DNA from: Streptomyces sp. M92
GTDB taxonomy: Bacteria; Actinomycetota; Actinomycetes; Streptomycetales; Streptomycetaceae
Reading direction: 5' to 3'
Assembly: GCF_028473745.1 (NCBI RefSeq)
Contig: NZ_CP101137.1
Span: 4,154,001 to 4,218,000, forward strand
Length of the DNA: 64,000 nucleotides
Part shown: piece by piece, positions 54,333-63,268 of the stretch
Layout of the letters: each line of letters begins with the position of its first letter
Numbering within the stretch: the stretch's first letter is position 1
Program-made: the position numbers and the translations under genes
Notes under the pieces: model-generated
What the model saw: the letters and a program-made list of their open reading frames with translations, nothing else
What the model was told of the DNA's origin: nothing
The model's database searches: none

Positions 54333-55345
54333 CGCGAGTCCTCCGCGCGGCCCAGGCGGCCGGTGGCGCGCAGCACTTCTATGACGCCCCGGTCGCGTGC
54401 GGCCACCAGGTCCGCGATGGAACGGCCGTCCGCCGCCTCGTCGCAGCCCGCCACCACGGCGTCGTACAGCGCCTTGTCCAGTTCCGGCGCCTCCAGGCGC
54501 GTCCACGGCGACTTCAGGGACGGGCCGAAGTGGTCGAGCATGTGCGCCATGCCGCCTTCGCCGCCCGCGAGGGCGAAGGTCAGCATCGGCCCCATCACCG
54601 CCCAGCGCAGCCCGGGACCCTCGGTGATCGACAGGTCGATGTCCCGGACCGTCGCCTCGCCGTTGGCGACCATGTGCAGCGCCTCGCGCCAAAGGGCCTC
54701 CTGGAGGCGGTTGGCGATGAAGCCCGGTACCTCGTCGGCCATCGTGATCACGGACTTGCCCGCGACCTCGTAGAAGCGGGAGGCCCAGGCGACCGCGGTC
54801 GCGTCGGTGCGCTCGCCGCCGACGACCTCGACGAGCGGTATGAGGTAGGGCGGATTGAACGGGTGGCCGACGACCAGGCGCGACGGGTCCGCGGCCGCCG
54901 TCTGCATGTCGGTCATCGGATACCCGGAGGTGGAGGAGGCGATGACGACGCCGGGCGGTGCCGCCGCGTCCAGGCGGGCCAGCAGGTCGCGCTTGAGGTC
55001 GAGCTTCTCGGGCGCGCTCTCCTGGACGAACTCGGCGTCGGAGACGGCCTCTTCGAGGGTGCCGGTCACGGTGAGCCGGTCGGCCGACGCTCCCTCGGCC
55101 AGGCCGAGCGCGGTGAGCGCCGGCCACGCCGCGTCGACCAGACGGCGCAGCTTCTGCCCGGCGTCGGGCGCCGGGTCCCAGGCGGTCACGTCGTAGCCGC
55201 GCGCCAGGAAGTGGGCGACCCAGCCGCCGCCGATGACTCCGGCGCCGACGCAGGCGACGCGGCGGACGTTCTCGGGCGAGGTCCGCCCCGGCGAGATCGG
55301 TTCGTGCGAGAGCGGTTCGGGCGGGGTCGTCTCGGATGAGGTCAT
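54329..55345 (-). CDS. L-carnitine dehydrogenase (3-hydroxyacyl-CoA dehydrogenase family)
   Basis: A 338-residue protein. NAD motif VACVGAGVIGGGWVAHFLARGYDV, ASSTSGYPMTDMQ, HPFNPPYLIPLVEVVGG with catalytic His, and GFIANRLQEALWREAL. The match to L-carnitine dehydrogenases and the adjacent BKACE and thioesterase genes support oxidation of carnitine to 3-dehydrocarnitine; other 3-hydroxy acids cannot be ruled out. Confidence 0.82.
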   Translation of the reverse strand: MTSSETTPPEPLSHEPISPGRTSPENVRRVACVGAGVIGGGWVAHFLARGYDVTAWDPAPDAGQKLRRLVDAAWPALTALGLAEGASADRLTVTGTLEEAVSDAEFVQESAPEKLDLKRDLLARLDAAAPPGVVIASSTSGYPMTDMQTAAADPSRLVVGHPFNPPYLIPLVEVVGGERTDATAVAWASRFYEVAGKSVITMADEVPGFIANRLQEALWREALHMVANGEATVRDIDLSITEGPGLRWAVMGPMLTFALAGGEGGMAHMLDHFGPSLKSPWTRLEAPELDKALYDAVVAGCDEAADGRSIADLVAARDRGVIEVLRATGRLGRAEDSR

Positions 55346-55376
55346 GGGTGTGTTGGTCCTTAGTCGTCGCTTCGGG

Positions 55377-56270
55377 CTACTTGCGCGGCTTCAGGCCGAG
55401 GGCGGCGCGGGCCTCGTCCGGTGTCGCGACGCGTGCGCCGATCGACTCGGTGATGGTCACGGCCCGCTCGACGAGCTGGGCGTTGGTCGCCTTGTTGCCC
55501 TTGCCGAGGTACAGGTTGTCCTCCAGGCCCACGCGGACGTGCCCGCCGAGCAGGATGGACTGCGCGACCCACGGCATCTGCATCCGGCCGAGCGCGAAGC
55601 TCGCCCAACGCGCGCCGTCCGGCAGCATGTTGACCATCGACTGGAGTACGCCGGGGTCCGCCGGCGCGCCCCACGGGATGCCCATGCACAGCTGGAAAAC
55701 GGTCGGGTCGTCGAGCAGGCCCTCGGCGAGCAGCTGCTTGGCGAACCAGAGCTGACCCGTGTCGAAGATCTCCAGCTCGGGCCGCACACCCAGCTCCTGG
55801 ATGCGCCGCGCGCCCGCACGCAGCATGTCGGGCGTCGAGACGTAGAGATTCGAGCCGTCGCCGAAGTTGAGCGAGCCGCAGTCCAGCGTGCAGATGTCGG
55901 GCAGCAGGTCCTCGACGTGCGGGAGGCGCTCCAGACCGCTGACGAGGTCGGTGCCGGGGAGATGGGTGAGCGGGTCGTCCGGGTCGATGACCAGGTCGCC
56001 GCCCATGCCGGCGGTGAGGTTGATGACGACGTCGGTGCCGGTCTCCTTGATGCGCTCGACGACCTCCCGGTACAGCTTCGGGTCACGGGACGGATCGCCG
56101 GTTCGCGGGTCGCGTACGTGGATGTGGACGACGGCGGCTCCGGCGGCGGCCGCCTCCACGGCGTTCTGGGCTATCTGCTCCGGGGTGACGGGGACGTGGG
56201 GACTCTTGCGGACGGTGTCGCCGGCGCCCGTGAGCGCGCAGGTGATGATGACGTTCTCGGTCATGGGCAT
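55377..56270 (-). CDS. BKACE (DUF849) beta-keto acid cleavage enzyme, probable dehydrocarnitine type
   Basis: A 297-residue TIM-barrel. The zinc ligands are visible as HIHVRDPRTG (HxH) and the late Glu in VRVGLEDNLYLGKG. BKACE enzymes react a beta-keto acid with acetyl-CoA to give acetoacetate plus a new CoA ester; with dehydrocarnitine this yields betainyl-CoA. ATG 56270 has GGGAGA 7 nt upstream. Second gene of the presumed four-gene operon. Confidence 0.85.
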   Translation of the reverse strand: MPMTENVIITCALTGAGDTVRKSPHVPVTPEQIAQNAVEAAAAGAAVVHIHVRDPRTGDPSRDPKLYREVVERIKETGTDVVINLTAGMGGDLVIDPDDPLTHLPGTDLVSGLERLPHVEDLLPDICTLDCGSLNFGDGSNLYVSTPDMLRAGARRIQELGVRPELEIFDTGQLWFAKQLLAEGLLDDPTVFQLCMGIPWGAPADPGVLQSMVNMLPDGARWASFALGRMQMPWVAQSILLGGHVRVGLEDNLYLGKGNKATNAQLVERAVTITESIGARVATPDEARAALGLKPRK

Positions 56271-56322
56271 GCGGGGGTCTCCCAGGAGGGCAGGGGGGTA
56301 CGGGACTTCGGCGGCCGCCGGC

Positions 56323-57174
56323 CTACTGGGCCAGGACCGTGTGGTCGACGTGGGCGGTCAGGGCGGCGTGCATCGCGTCCGCGGCCGCGGCGGACGAGGG
56401 TCCGCTCACCGAGAGGACGTGTGTCGCCAGGCCGTCGATCAGCGCGGTCAGCGTCAGCGCCGCCGCCTGGGGATCGATCCCGGCGCGGAACACGCCCTGT
56501 CCGACACCTCGGCGTACGACGTCGGCGACGGTCTCCCGCCACTGCCGGTAGTACTCGGAGTGCAGCCGGCCGACCGTCGTGGAGCGCGCCGCCTCGGCCC
56601 ACAGGTCGAGCCACACCGCCCACTGGCGGCGCTGCTGCTCGGTGCGCGGCGTCTGCAGCGCGATGAGCTGACGCAGTTCCTGAGCCGCGTCGTCCGCCTC
56701 GGCGAGACGGGCGGCACGCCGCGCGGTGTCCTCGTCCATGCACCAGCGCACGGCCGCCTCCAGGAGTTCGGCGCGGCCCGGGAAGTGGTAGTGGATCGCG
56801 GCGCTGCTGGTGGCGCAGGCGCGGGCGATGTCGGCGACCCGCACCGCGTGGAAGCCGTGCTCCGCGATCAGCCGGACCGTCTCGCGGACGATCTGCAGCG
56901 GTCGCCCGCCCTCGACACCCACGGCCGGTGCCGAGTCCCTCTCACGGGGGTGGGCGCCGAGCAGCCAGCCCGCGTCCACCCGGCCCTCGTCGGCGATCCG
57001 CGCCAGCTCCGCGGCCGTGAAGCGGCGGGTGCCGCTCAGCGAACGCGACAGCTTGGACGGGTCCATCACGACCCGGCGCGCGAACTCGCGCTGGCTGACA
57101 CCCGCGGCCGCGATGACCTCGCGTACGCGGGCGGCGGCGGTCGGTGTGCCCTCGAGGGCGTCGTCGGTCTCCAC
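56323..57174 (-). CDS. Regulator fusing an XRE-like HTH to a TetR domain
   Basis: A 283-residue protein. Residues ~12-75 form an XRE/Cro-type helix-turn-helix (VREVIAAAGVSQREFARRVVMDPSKLSRSLSGTRRFTAAELARIAD). Residues ~92-150 are a TetR HTH (IVRETVRLIAEHGFHAVRVADIARACATSSAAIHYHFPGRAELLEAAV), followed by the TetR ligand domain. Two DNA-binding domains in one chain is unusual. Upstream of and in line with the carnitine genes, so likely their regulator. Confidence 0.85.
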   Translation of the reverse strand: METDDALEGTPTAAARVREVIAAAGVSQREFARRVVMDPSKLSRSLSGTRRFTAAELARIADEGRVDAGWLLGAHPRERDSAPAVGVEGGRPLQIVRETVRLIAEHGFHAVRVADIARACATSSAAIHYHFPGRAELLEAAVRWCMDEDTARRAARLAEADDAAQELRQLIALQTPRTEQQRRQWAVWLDLWAEAARSTTVGRLHSEYYRQWRETVADVVRRGVGQGVFRAGIDPQAAALTLTALIDGLATHVLSVSGPSSAAAADAMHAALTAHVDHTVLAQ

Positions 57175-57362
57175 GGGGCACGACCCTAGGCATGCGTTGC
57201 GAAAAACTCAACACGGTCGGACGGAGAAGTAGCAGATGGGTGACGGCATTGAGCTACCTGACTTGCGTGTCAGTCAGGAAAGCGGCCTCCTGTGCGGAAG
57301 GGCCGCACGCCGGCGCGGTGCCCGGGGTAGGAGGCCGCCCCGCAGCTCGATAGGCTCCCCGG

Positions 57363-59882
57363 ATGCCGCAGGACGAGATGGACAAGACCAGAGACGCCCA
57401 GATCCCGACGGGTACACCGGCCGACCTCGCGACCGCCTTGCGCACCTGCCTCGCGCCACTGAGGACGTGTCAGGCCTTCGACGGCGCGGTGGAGTACGTC
57501 TTGCGGGGCACGGGACGTGAGGTCCTGGCCGCACTGAACGACGCGCGGTCCACGACGGGCGGGAGGATGGTGTCCGCGGGCGGCGGCTGGCCGCACGAGC
57601 ACGTCGCCGCCGTCGCGGCCCTGCAGCCGGGCTGGAGCACGGAGGCCGCGGACGTCGCCCGGCTCGTCGTCTACCGGGACGCACCGGCCGAAGTGCTCGC
57701 CCGGTTCGGGCAGTTGCTGGACGCGATCGCCGCCCCGGACCGGCCGGACCCGAGCACCTGGCTCGCCACGCTCGCGGACAACGTGGTGAAGGCGACCGGA
57801 ACCCGGTCCGAGGTCTCCCGGCAGGCACGCCGGCGATGGACGCCCGACCTGGTGAGCGAAGTCGCCCGGGCCGGTGGCGCGCCCGGCCGCACGCCCGTGC
57901 ACACGACGCTGACGACGCTGCTGCACCGTGACGGCGACAGCAACTCGGCCCGCCGGCAGACGCTCCTGGCGACCGACGCCGGCGACACGTTCCTCGCCCG
58001 GCACGCCGACGTGGTCGCCGAGGTCGCCGGCGCGGGCGGGACCGGCCGCCGCCGGTTTCTGGCACTGCGGTGCGCGCGCGACGCCGGACAGCACGGCGGA
58101 CTCCTCGCCGCACTGGCCGTCGACGAGGACCGCGGCGTGCGGGACGACGCCCTCGCCGCGCTGTCCTGGCTGAAGGGGCCCCGGCAGGTGGAACTCCTGC
58201 GCCCGCACCTGCGGACGGCGGCACCGGAGCGCCTCGCCGAAGTCCTGGGGCGCCTGGTCGACGTCGACGGCGGCCTCGCGGCGATCGAGGACGCGCTGAG
58301 GGCGCCGGAAGGGCAGCCGCTCGACGCCGAGCGCGCCCGGTTGTTGCGCCGGACGGCCGACCGGGCGTCTCTCGCGACCGGACCCGACGCCGTCGTACCG
58401 CTCCCGCCGACGGCACCGCCGGCCGACGCCGACCTCCTGGCGGAGCTGGACACCCGGCCCGCCGCCGCCCGCCTGGAGGGTGACCGCTTCTGGCCCGGCG
58501 TCGAGCAGCGGCTGGCGCGGATACCCGACGTCCGCGTGTTGCGGAACGCACTGCGGCAGGCCGGGATGACCGACGCCGACCGCCGGGTCACGGCGCTCCT
58601 GACGACCCGGAGCACCGGGGCGTTCGGCCGGAGGATCGGGGCGGTTCTGACCCCCGAGGACGCGGTGCGGTGGTGGCCGCTGTTCGCCGAGCGGCCGGAC
58701 CTGGTGGACGAGTACCTGGAGGGCTTCGACGCCAGGAGGCACCCCGACGACGAGGCCGTCGACACGACCCACATGATGCTGACGATCCTCGAGTGCTTCC
58801 CGGAAGTCCCGAAGACGCTGGCCCCGCGCCTGACGTCGATCGCGCTCGGCGTCTCACGGCACCGCCTGGCCGCGCGCCGGGTGCTCGGTGACACCCCGGA
58901 CGTCCGGGCGGCCGCCCGGACGGCGCTGGACGGTGCCGGGGAGATGACGCGCGGGTCGGCGGCGGAGTGGCTGGCCGGCCTGGGCGAGCCGGGCATCACG
59001 GCGCCGGAACCCGGCTGGGAGTTCGGCGACGGCGTGCTGTCCCCGGCCACCCGGACCCTGCCCGCCGCAACCCTCTGGTGGCTCGACCGCTTCCGGGAGC
59101 AGGCGCTGGAGCGAGGCGTTCCGGCGCCGGACGTGGACCGGTGGCTCGGACTCGCACGCCCGATGCTGCGGACGGCTCCCGACGGGAGCGGGCCGGTGGT
59201 GGGCAGGCTCGGCGGGCCGCTGATGCTCCCGCCGGACCTCCCCACCCCCGGCGCCACTCACGGATCGGCGGGCGAGGAGTACGAGGACCACCACCAGCTC
59301 ATCCTGACGCTCGACTTCTCCGCCGTCCCCGACGGGGCGACCGACCTGCCGCTCCCGCCGGACGGCACACTGCTCCTCTTCGCCAACGCCGACCTGGAAC
59401 CCTGGCCCGCGGGCGGCGCCGTGTACGTACCGGCCGGAGTCCCGGTGGAGGAACGGGAGTCGTCCCCCGACTACGAGGTCTACGAGTACGACAGCCCGGA
59501 GGACCTGGACGCCGAGTTGCGCAGGGCCGGCGAGCTGCGACTCGCGCCCGGTGTGTCCCTGCCCTCCACGCCGCCCGACGGCGAGACGCTCGCCCGGCAT
59601 CCCCACGCGGAGACCCTGCGGGACGTCTGGTCCGACCAGACCGACGGCGGCGGGGACTGGCAACTCGGCGGCCACGCCGCCAACTTCGACGACTACGGCG
59701 ACCCGGTGCCCGCCTCCGCGTACCCGGAGGTGGGTGACCAGGTCACGAACCCCGGCGACTGGGTCCTGCTCGCGCAGTGGGTGGGGTTCCCCATGTCGAT
59801 CCTGTACTGGACCATCCCCCGCCAGGACCTCGCGGCCCGCCGCTTCGACCGGGTCACCGTCCAGATGCACGCCAACCCCTGA
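57363..59882 (+). CDS. Large HEAT-like protein with C-terminal DUF1963 domain
   Basis: An 839-residue cytosolic protein. Residues ~1-560 are helical and Leu/Ala/Arg-rich with HEAT-like pairs (GRRRFLALRCARDAGQHGGLLAALAVDEDRGVRDDALAALSWLKGP). Residues ~600-835 match the DUF1963/YwqG pattern (VVGRLGGPLMLPPDLPTP, LILTLDFSAVP, LLLFANADLEPW, HAANFDDYGDPV, LLAQWVGFPMSILYWTIPRQDL). The combination suggests a scaffold or binding protein; function unknown. Confidence 0.75.
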   Translation: MPQDEMDKTRDAQIPTGTPADLATALRTCLAPLRTCQAFDGAVEYVLRGTGREVLAALNDARSTTGGRMVSAGGGWPHEHVAAVAALQPGWSTEAADVARLVVYRDAPAEVLARFGQLLDAIAAPDRPDPSTWLATLADNVVKATGTRSEVSRQARRRWTPDLVSEVARAGGAPGRTPVHTTLTTLLHRDGDSNSARRQTLLATDAGDTFLARHADVVAEVAGAGGTGRRRFLALRCARDAGQHGGLLAALAVDEDRGVRDDALAALSWLKGPRQVELLRPHLRTAAPERLAEVLGRLVDVDGGLAAIEDALRAPEGQPLDAERARLLRRTADRASLATGPDAVVPLPPTAPPADADLLAELDTRPAAARLEGDRFWPGVEQRLARIPDVRVLRNALRQAGMTDADRRVTALLTTRSTGAFGRRIGAVLTPEDAVRWWPLFAERPDLVDEYLEGFDARRHPDDEAVDTTHMMLTILECFPEVPKTLAPRLTSIALGVSRHRLAARRVLGDTPDVRAAARTALDGAGEMTRGSAAEWLAGLGEPGITAPEPGWEFGDGVLSPATRTLPAATLWWLDRFREQALERGVPAPDVDRWLGLARPMLRTAPDGSGPVVGRLGGPLMLPPDLPTPGATHGSAGEEYEDHHQLILTLDFSAVPDGATDLPLPPDGTLLLFANADLEPWPAGGAVYVPAGVPVEERESSPDYEVYEYDSPEDLDAELRRAGELRLAPGVSLPSTPPDGETLARHPHAETLRDVWSDQTDGGGDWQLGGHAANFDDYGDPVPASAYPEVGDQVTNPGDWVLLAQWVGFPMSILYWTIPRQDLAARRFDRVTVQMHANP

Positions 59883-59915
59883 ACACCGCGAAGCGCCGGG
59901 CGGTGCCGGGCGCGA

Positions 59916-59942
59916 GGGTCGCCGCCACCACGGCGGCGACCC
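59916..59942. terminator. Bidirectional hairpin terminator
   Basis: An 11-bp stem GGGTCGCCGCC / GGCGGCGACCC with 5-nt loop between convergent genes. Confidence 0.8.
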
Positions 59943-59966
59943 CGGACTACCGCGCGGCGGGCACCG

Positions 59967-61400
59967 TCAGGTGCGGGTCCAGCGCTGGTTGCTGCCGTTC
60001 GAGCAGGAGTAGAGCTGGATCAGGGTGCCGTTGGCGGTGCCGGCTCCGACGGCGTCGAGGCAGAGGCCGGACTGGACGCCGACGATGGATCCGTCGGAGT
60101 TGAGGCGCCACTTCTGGTTGTCGCCGCCCCAGCAGCTGTAGATCTGGACCTTGGCGCCGTTTCCGGTGCCGGCGGCGTCCAGGCACTTGTCGCCGTAGAC
60201 CCTCAGCTCGCCGGCGTCGGTGTACGTCCACTGCTGGTTGGTGCCGCTGTGGCAGTCCCACAGCTGGAGCTGGGTGCCGTCGGTGGTGACGGCGTCGGGC
60301 ACGTCCAGGCAGCGGCCCGAACCGACGCCCTTGATCTGCCCGGAATCCGCGGGGGGCGTGGTGGAGCCGCCGCCGTTGAGGGCGTCGAGGACGGCGGTGT
60401 AGGCGGGCTTCTTGCTGCCGTCACCGTTGAACAGCAGCGGTGTCTGCTCCGATCGCCAGGAGTCGGTGTCGCGCACGCCCCAGACGGTGACGCCGAGGCA
60501 GCGCTCGACGGCCAGGCAGTCCTTGACCACGTTCGCGTAGGTCGTGGGTGAGGCGCCCTGGATGTCGAGTTCGGTGATGGCCACGTCGACGCCGAGCGCG
60601 GCGAAGTTCTGCAGGGTGGTGCGGAAGTTGGCGTTGTAGGGGCTGCCGCTGTTGAAGTGCGACTGGAATCCGACGCAGTCGATCGGCACGCCGCGCTGCT
60701 TGAAGTCCCGGACCATGGCGTACATGGCCTGGGTCTTGGCCCAGTTCCAGTTCTCGACGTTGTAGTCGTTGTAGCAGAGCTTGGCTTCAGGGTCGGCGGC
60801 GCGCGCGGTGCGGAAGGCGACCTCGATCCAGTCGTTGCCGGTGCGCTGCAGGTTGGAGTCCCGCCGGGCTCCCGAACTGCCGTCGGCGAACGCCTCGTTC
60901 ACGACGTCCCACTGGGTGATCTTGCCCTTGTAGTGGGCCATCACGCCGTTGATGTGGTCGATCATCGCCTGGCGCAGTGCGCCGCCGCTGAGGCTCTGCA
61001 TCCAGCCGGGCTGCTGGGAGTGCCAGGCCAGGGTGTGACCGCGCACCTCCTTCCCGTTCTGCACCGCCCAGTTGTAGACCCGGTCGGCGGCGGTGAAGTC
61101 GAACCGCCCTCGCTGCGGTTCGGTGGCGTCGATCTTCATCTCGTTCTCGGCCGTCACCGAGTTGAACTCACGGTTCGCGATCGCCGTGTACGTCGAGTCG
61201 CCCAGCTTGCCCGAGGCGATGGCGGTGCCGAAGTAGCGGCCGCTCTGCGCCGCCGCCGCGCCGAGGGTGCTCTCGGCGGCGTGCACGGTCGACGGCGTCA
61301 CCAGTGCGGTGACCGCACCGAGGACGCCGACGACCATCGCCAGTAACAGGCCGCGGAGCTTGCGGCGGAAGACGGCTCTGGGGAGGGCGTACGAGCCCAT
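59967..61400 (-). CDS. xlnA: GH10 endo-1,4-beta-xylanase with C-terminal CBM13
   Basis: A secreted xylanase of 477 residues, the length I recall for S. lividans XlnA, and nearly identical to it in sequence by memory. Signal peptide to about residue 41 (ending VHA-AES), GH10 domain with acid/base Glu in WDVVNEAFADG and nucleophile Glu in AITELDIQG. A linker (GGGSTTPPADSG) follows, then a ricin-type CBM13 of three QxW repeats (GSGRCLDV, YGDKCLDAAG, SGLCLDAVG). ATG 61400 has GGAGG 7 nt upstream. Divergent from a GH62 enzyme; together they digest arabinoxylan. Confidence 0.96.
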   Translation of the reverse strand: MGSYALPRAVFRRKLRGLLLAMVVGVLGAVTALVTPSTVHAAESTLGAAAAQSGRYFGTAIASGKLGDSTYTAIANREFNSVTAENEMKIDATEPQRGRFDFTAADRVYNWAVQNGKEVRGHTLAWHSQQPGWMQSLSGGALRQAMIDHINGVMAHYKGKITQWDVVNEAFADGSSGARRDSNLQRTGNDWIEVAFRTARAADPEAKLCYNDYNVENWNWAKTQAMYAMVRDFKQRGVPIDCVGFQSHFNSGSPYNANFRTTLQNFAALGVDVAITELDIQGASPTTYANVVKDCLAVERCLGVTVWGVRDTDSWRSEQTPLLFNGDGSKKPAYTAVLDALNGGGSTTPPADSGQIKGVGSGRCLDVPDAVTTDGTQLQLWDCHSGTNQQWTYTDAGELRVYGDKCLDAAGTGNGAKVQIYSCWGGDNQKWRLNSDGSIVGVQSGLCLDAVGAGTANGTLIQLYSCSNGSNQRWTRT

Positions 61401-61524
61401 CACTGTGCCTCCAAAGTAGAAATCACGGAAGGACTGAAGCGCGCAGGGGTCGCGTCGTCCGCTCCCGAGCGGCAGACGGACGCAGCCGGCGGACCGCCGG
61501 TCGGCGACAGGAATGATTGAGGTG

Positions 61525-61542
61525 TTGACGATGCATCGTCAA
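61525..61542 (-). promoter_or_regulatory. Perfect 18-bp palindrome at the xlnA -35
   Basis: TTGACGATGCATCGTCAA is fully self-complementary. Its minus-strand TTGACG (61542-61537) is a good -35, so a repressor bound here would block xlnA. It lies 125-142 bp before the xlnA start. Confidence 0.65.
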
Positions 61543-61574
61543 TACTCCGTCGCCAAAAAGTTTCAGTCGAACTA

Positions 61575-61585
61575 CCGAAACATTC
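61575..61585 (-). promoter_or_regulatory. GAATGTTTCGG element upstream of xlnA
   Basis: Reads GAATGTTTCGG in the xlnA sense. It resembles GAAA/TTTC-containing elements described upstream of Streptomyces xylanase genes. The same 11-mer precedes the GH62 gene. Confidence 0.6.
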
Positions 61586-61703
61586 GAACCTAGGTAGCTT
61601 GAGGGACGGCTCCGGGGAGGCGTCAGCGGCTCCGTGAGTCATCGTCAGTCGTTCTCCGTGCGGCCGCAGTGGTGTAGCCGTGCAGGCCGAGCGGGCCAGG
61701 CGT

Positions 61704-61769
61704 GAATGTTTCGGTTTCTGAAGCGATAGATGCGAGAGGGGTTGACGTCGTTCGACGGCTCCCTAGCAT
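61704..61769 (+). promoter_or_regulatory. GH62 promoter with GAATGTTTCGG element
   Basis: GAATGTTTCGG (61704-61714) is followed by TTGACG (61742-61747) and TAGCAT (61764-61769), spacing 16. Confidence 0.6.
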
Positions 61770-61846
61770 TCAGCCTGCTCGACACTTCGGCCTTTGTTCG
61801 TAATTCCGAACAGGCCGACCGACCACTCACGGTAGAGGAAGTCCCC

Positions 61847-63268
61847 ATGCGCAGAGGAAGTCTCACCCGCGGGCACCCGTCCGCGGTGCTCGCCGCCGTG
61901 GCGGCGGCCGTCGCCGTGCTGGCGGCGCTGCTCACCGTCGCCCCGGCCCAGGCGGCCGCCAGTGGCGCCTTGCGCGGTACCGGTTCGGGGCGGTGCCTCG
62001 ATGTGCCGGGCGCCGTCCAGACCAACGGCACGTACCTGCAGATATACGACTGCTGGGGTGGGACCAATCAGCAGTGGACGCTGACTGACAGCCGGCAGCT
62101 GACCGTGTACGGCGACAAGTGCCTGGATGTTCCCGGTCACGCCACCGCGCCCGGGACGCGGGTGCAGATCTGGAGCTGTTCCGGCGGCGCGAACCAGCAG
62201 TGGAGGGTGAACTCCGACGGCACGGTCGTCGGCGTGGAGTCCGGGCTGTGCCTGGAGGTCGCGGGGGCCGGTACGGCCAACAGTACGGCGGTGCAGATCG
62301 GCAGGTGCGGCGGCGGCAGCCACCAGAAGTGGTCCGGCCTGTCCGGGCCGCCGACGGACGGAACGTGCTCCCTGCCGTCGGCCTACAACTGGTCGTCGAC
62401 GGGCGTGCTGGCGCAGCCGGCGAACGGGTGGGCGGCGGTCAAGGACTTCACCACCGTGACCCACAACGGCAAGCACTTGGTCTACGCGACGAACGTGTCG
62501 GGATCGTCGTACGGCTCGATGATGTTCAGCCCCTTCACCGACTGGTCGGACATGGCGTCGGCGGGCCAGACTGGGATGAGCCAGGCCGCGGTGGCGCCCA
62601 CGCTGTTCTACTTCGCCCCCAAGGACATCTGGGTGCTGGCGTACCAGTGGGGTTCGTGGCCCTTCATCTACCGCACCTCGAGCGACCCCACCAACCCCAA
62701 CGGCTGGTCCGCTCCGCAGCCGCTGTTCACCGGCAGCATCTCCGGCTCCGACACCGGTCCCATCGACCAGACCCTGATCGCCGACGGACAGAACATGTAC
62801 CTGTTCTTCGCGGGCGACAACGGAAAGATCTACCGGGCGAGCATGCCGATCGGGAACTTCCCGGGCAACTTCGGCTCGTCGTACACGACGATCATGAGTG
62901 ACACCAAGGCCAACCTGTTCGAGGGCGTGCAGGTCTACAAGGTCCAGGGCCAGAACCAGTACCTCATGATCGTCGAGGCGATGGGCGCGAACGGACGCTA
63001 CTTCCGTTCCTTCACGGCCTCCAGCCTGAGTGGCTCGTGGACTCCGCAGGCCGCCACTGAGAGCAATCCCTTCGCGGGCAAGGCCAACAGCGGCGCCACC
63101 TGGACCAACGACATCAGCCACGGTGACCTGGTCCGCGCCAACCCCGACCAGACCATGACCATCGACCCCTGCAACCTGCAGTTCCTCTACCAGGGCAAGT
63201 CCCCGAACGCGGGCGGACCCTACGACCAACTGCCCTGGCGACCGGGCGTCCTCACCCTGCGGCGCTGA
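61847..63268 (+). CDS. GH62 alpha-L-arabinofuranosidase with N-terminal CBM13
   Basis: A secreted 473-residue enzyme. The signal peptide ends near APAQA-AAS. A ricin-type CBM13 of three QxW repeats (GSGRCLDVPG, YGDKCLDVPG, SGLCLEVAG) occupies residues ~43-165. The GH62 five-bladed propeller follows (CSLPSAYNWSSTGVLAQPANGWAAVKDFTTV with the conserved Asp, DTGPIDQTLIADGQNMYLFF, LFEGVQVYKVQG with Glu). It removes arabinose side chains from arabinoxylan, exposing the backbone to the divergent xylanase. ATG 61847 follows GAGGAA. Confidence 0.94.
   Translation: MRRGSLTRGHPSAVLAAVAAAVAVLAALLTVAPAQAAASGALRGTGSGRCLDVPGAVQTNGTYLQIYDCWGGTNQQWTLTDSRQLTVYGDKCLDVPGHATAPGTRVQIWSCSGGANQQWRVNSDGTVVGVESGLCLEVAGAGTANSTAVQIGRCGGGSHQKWSGLSGPPTDGTCSLPSAYNWSSTGVLAQPANGWAAVKDFTTVTHNGKHLVYATNVSGSSYGSMMFSPFTDWSDMASAGQTGMSQAAVAPTLFYFAPKDIWVLAYQWGSWPFIYRTSSDPTNPNGWSAPQPLFTGSISGSDTGPIDQTLIADGQNMYLFFAGDNGKIYRASMPIGNFPGNFGSSYTTIMSDTKANLFEGVQVYKVQGQNQYLMIVEAMGANGRYFRSFTASSLSGSWTPQAATESNPFAGKANSGATWTNDISHGDLVRANPDQTMTIDPCNLQFLYQGKSPNAGGPYDQLPWRPGVLTLRR

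Larger units (their letters stand above)
61401..61846. other. 446-bp divergent xylanase/arabinofuranosidase control region
   Basis: No gene. It holds an 18-bp perfect palindrome, two copies of GAATGTTTCGG in sense orientation to each gene, and promoter-like hexamers for both directions. Confidence 0.7.
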
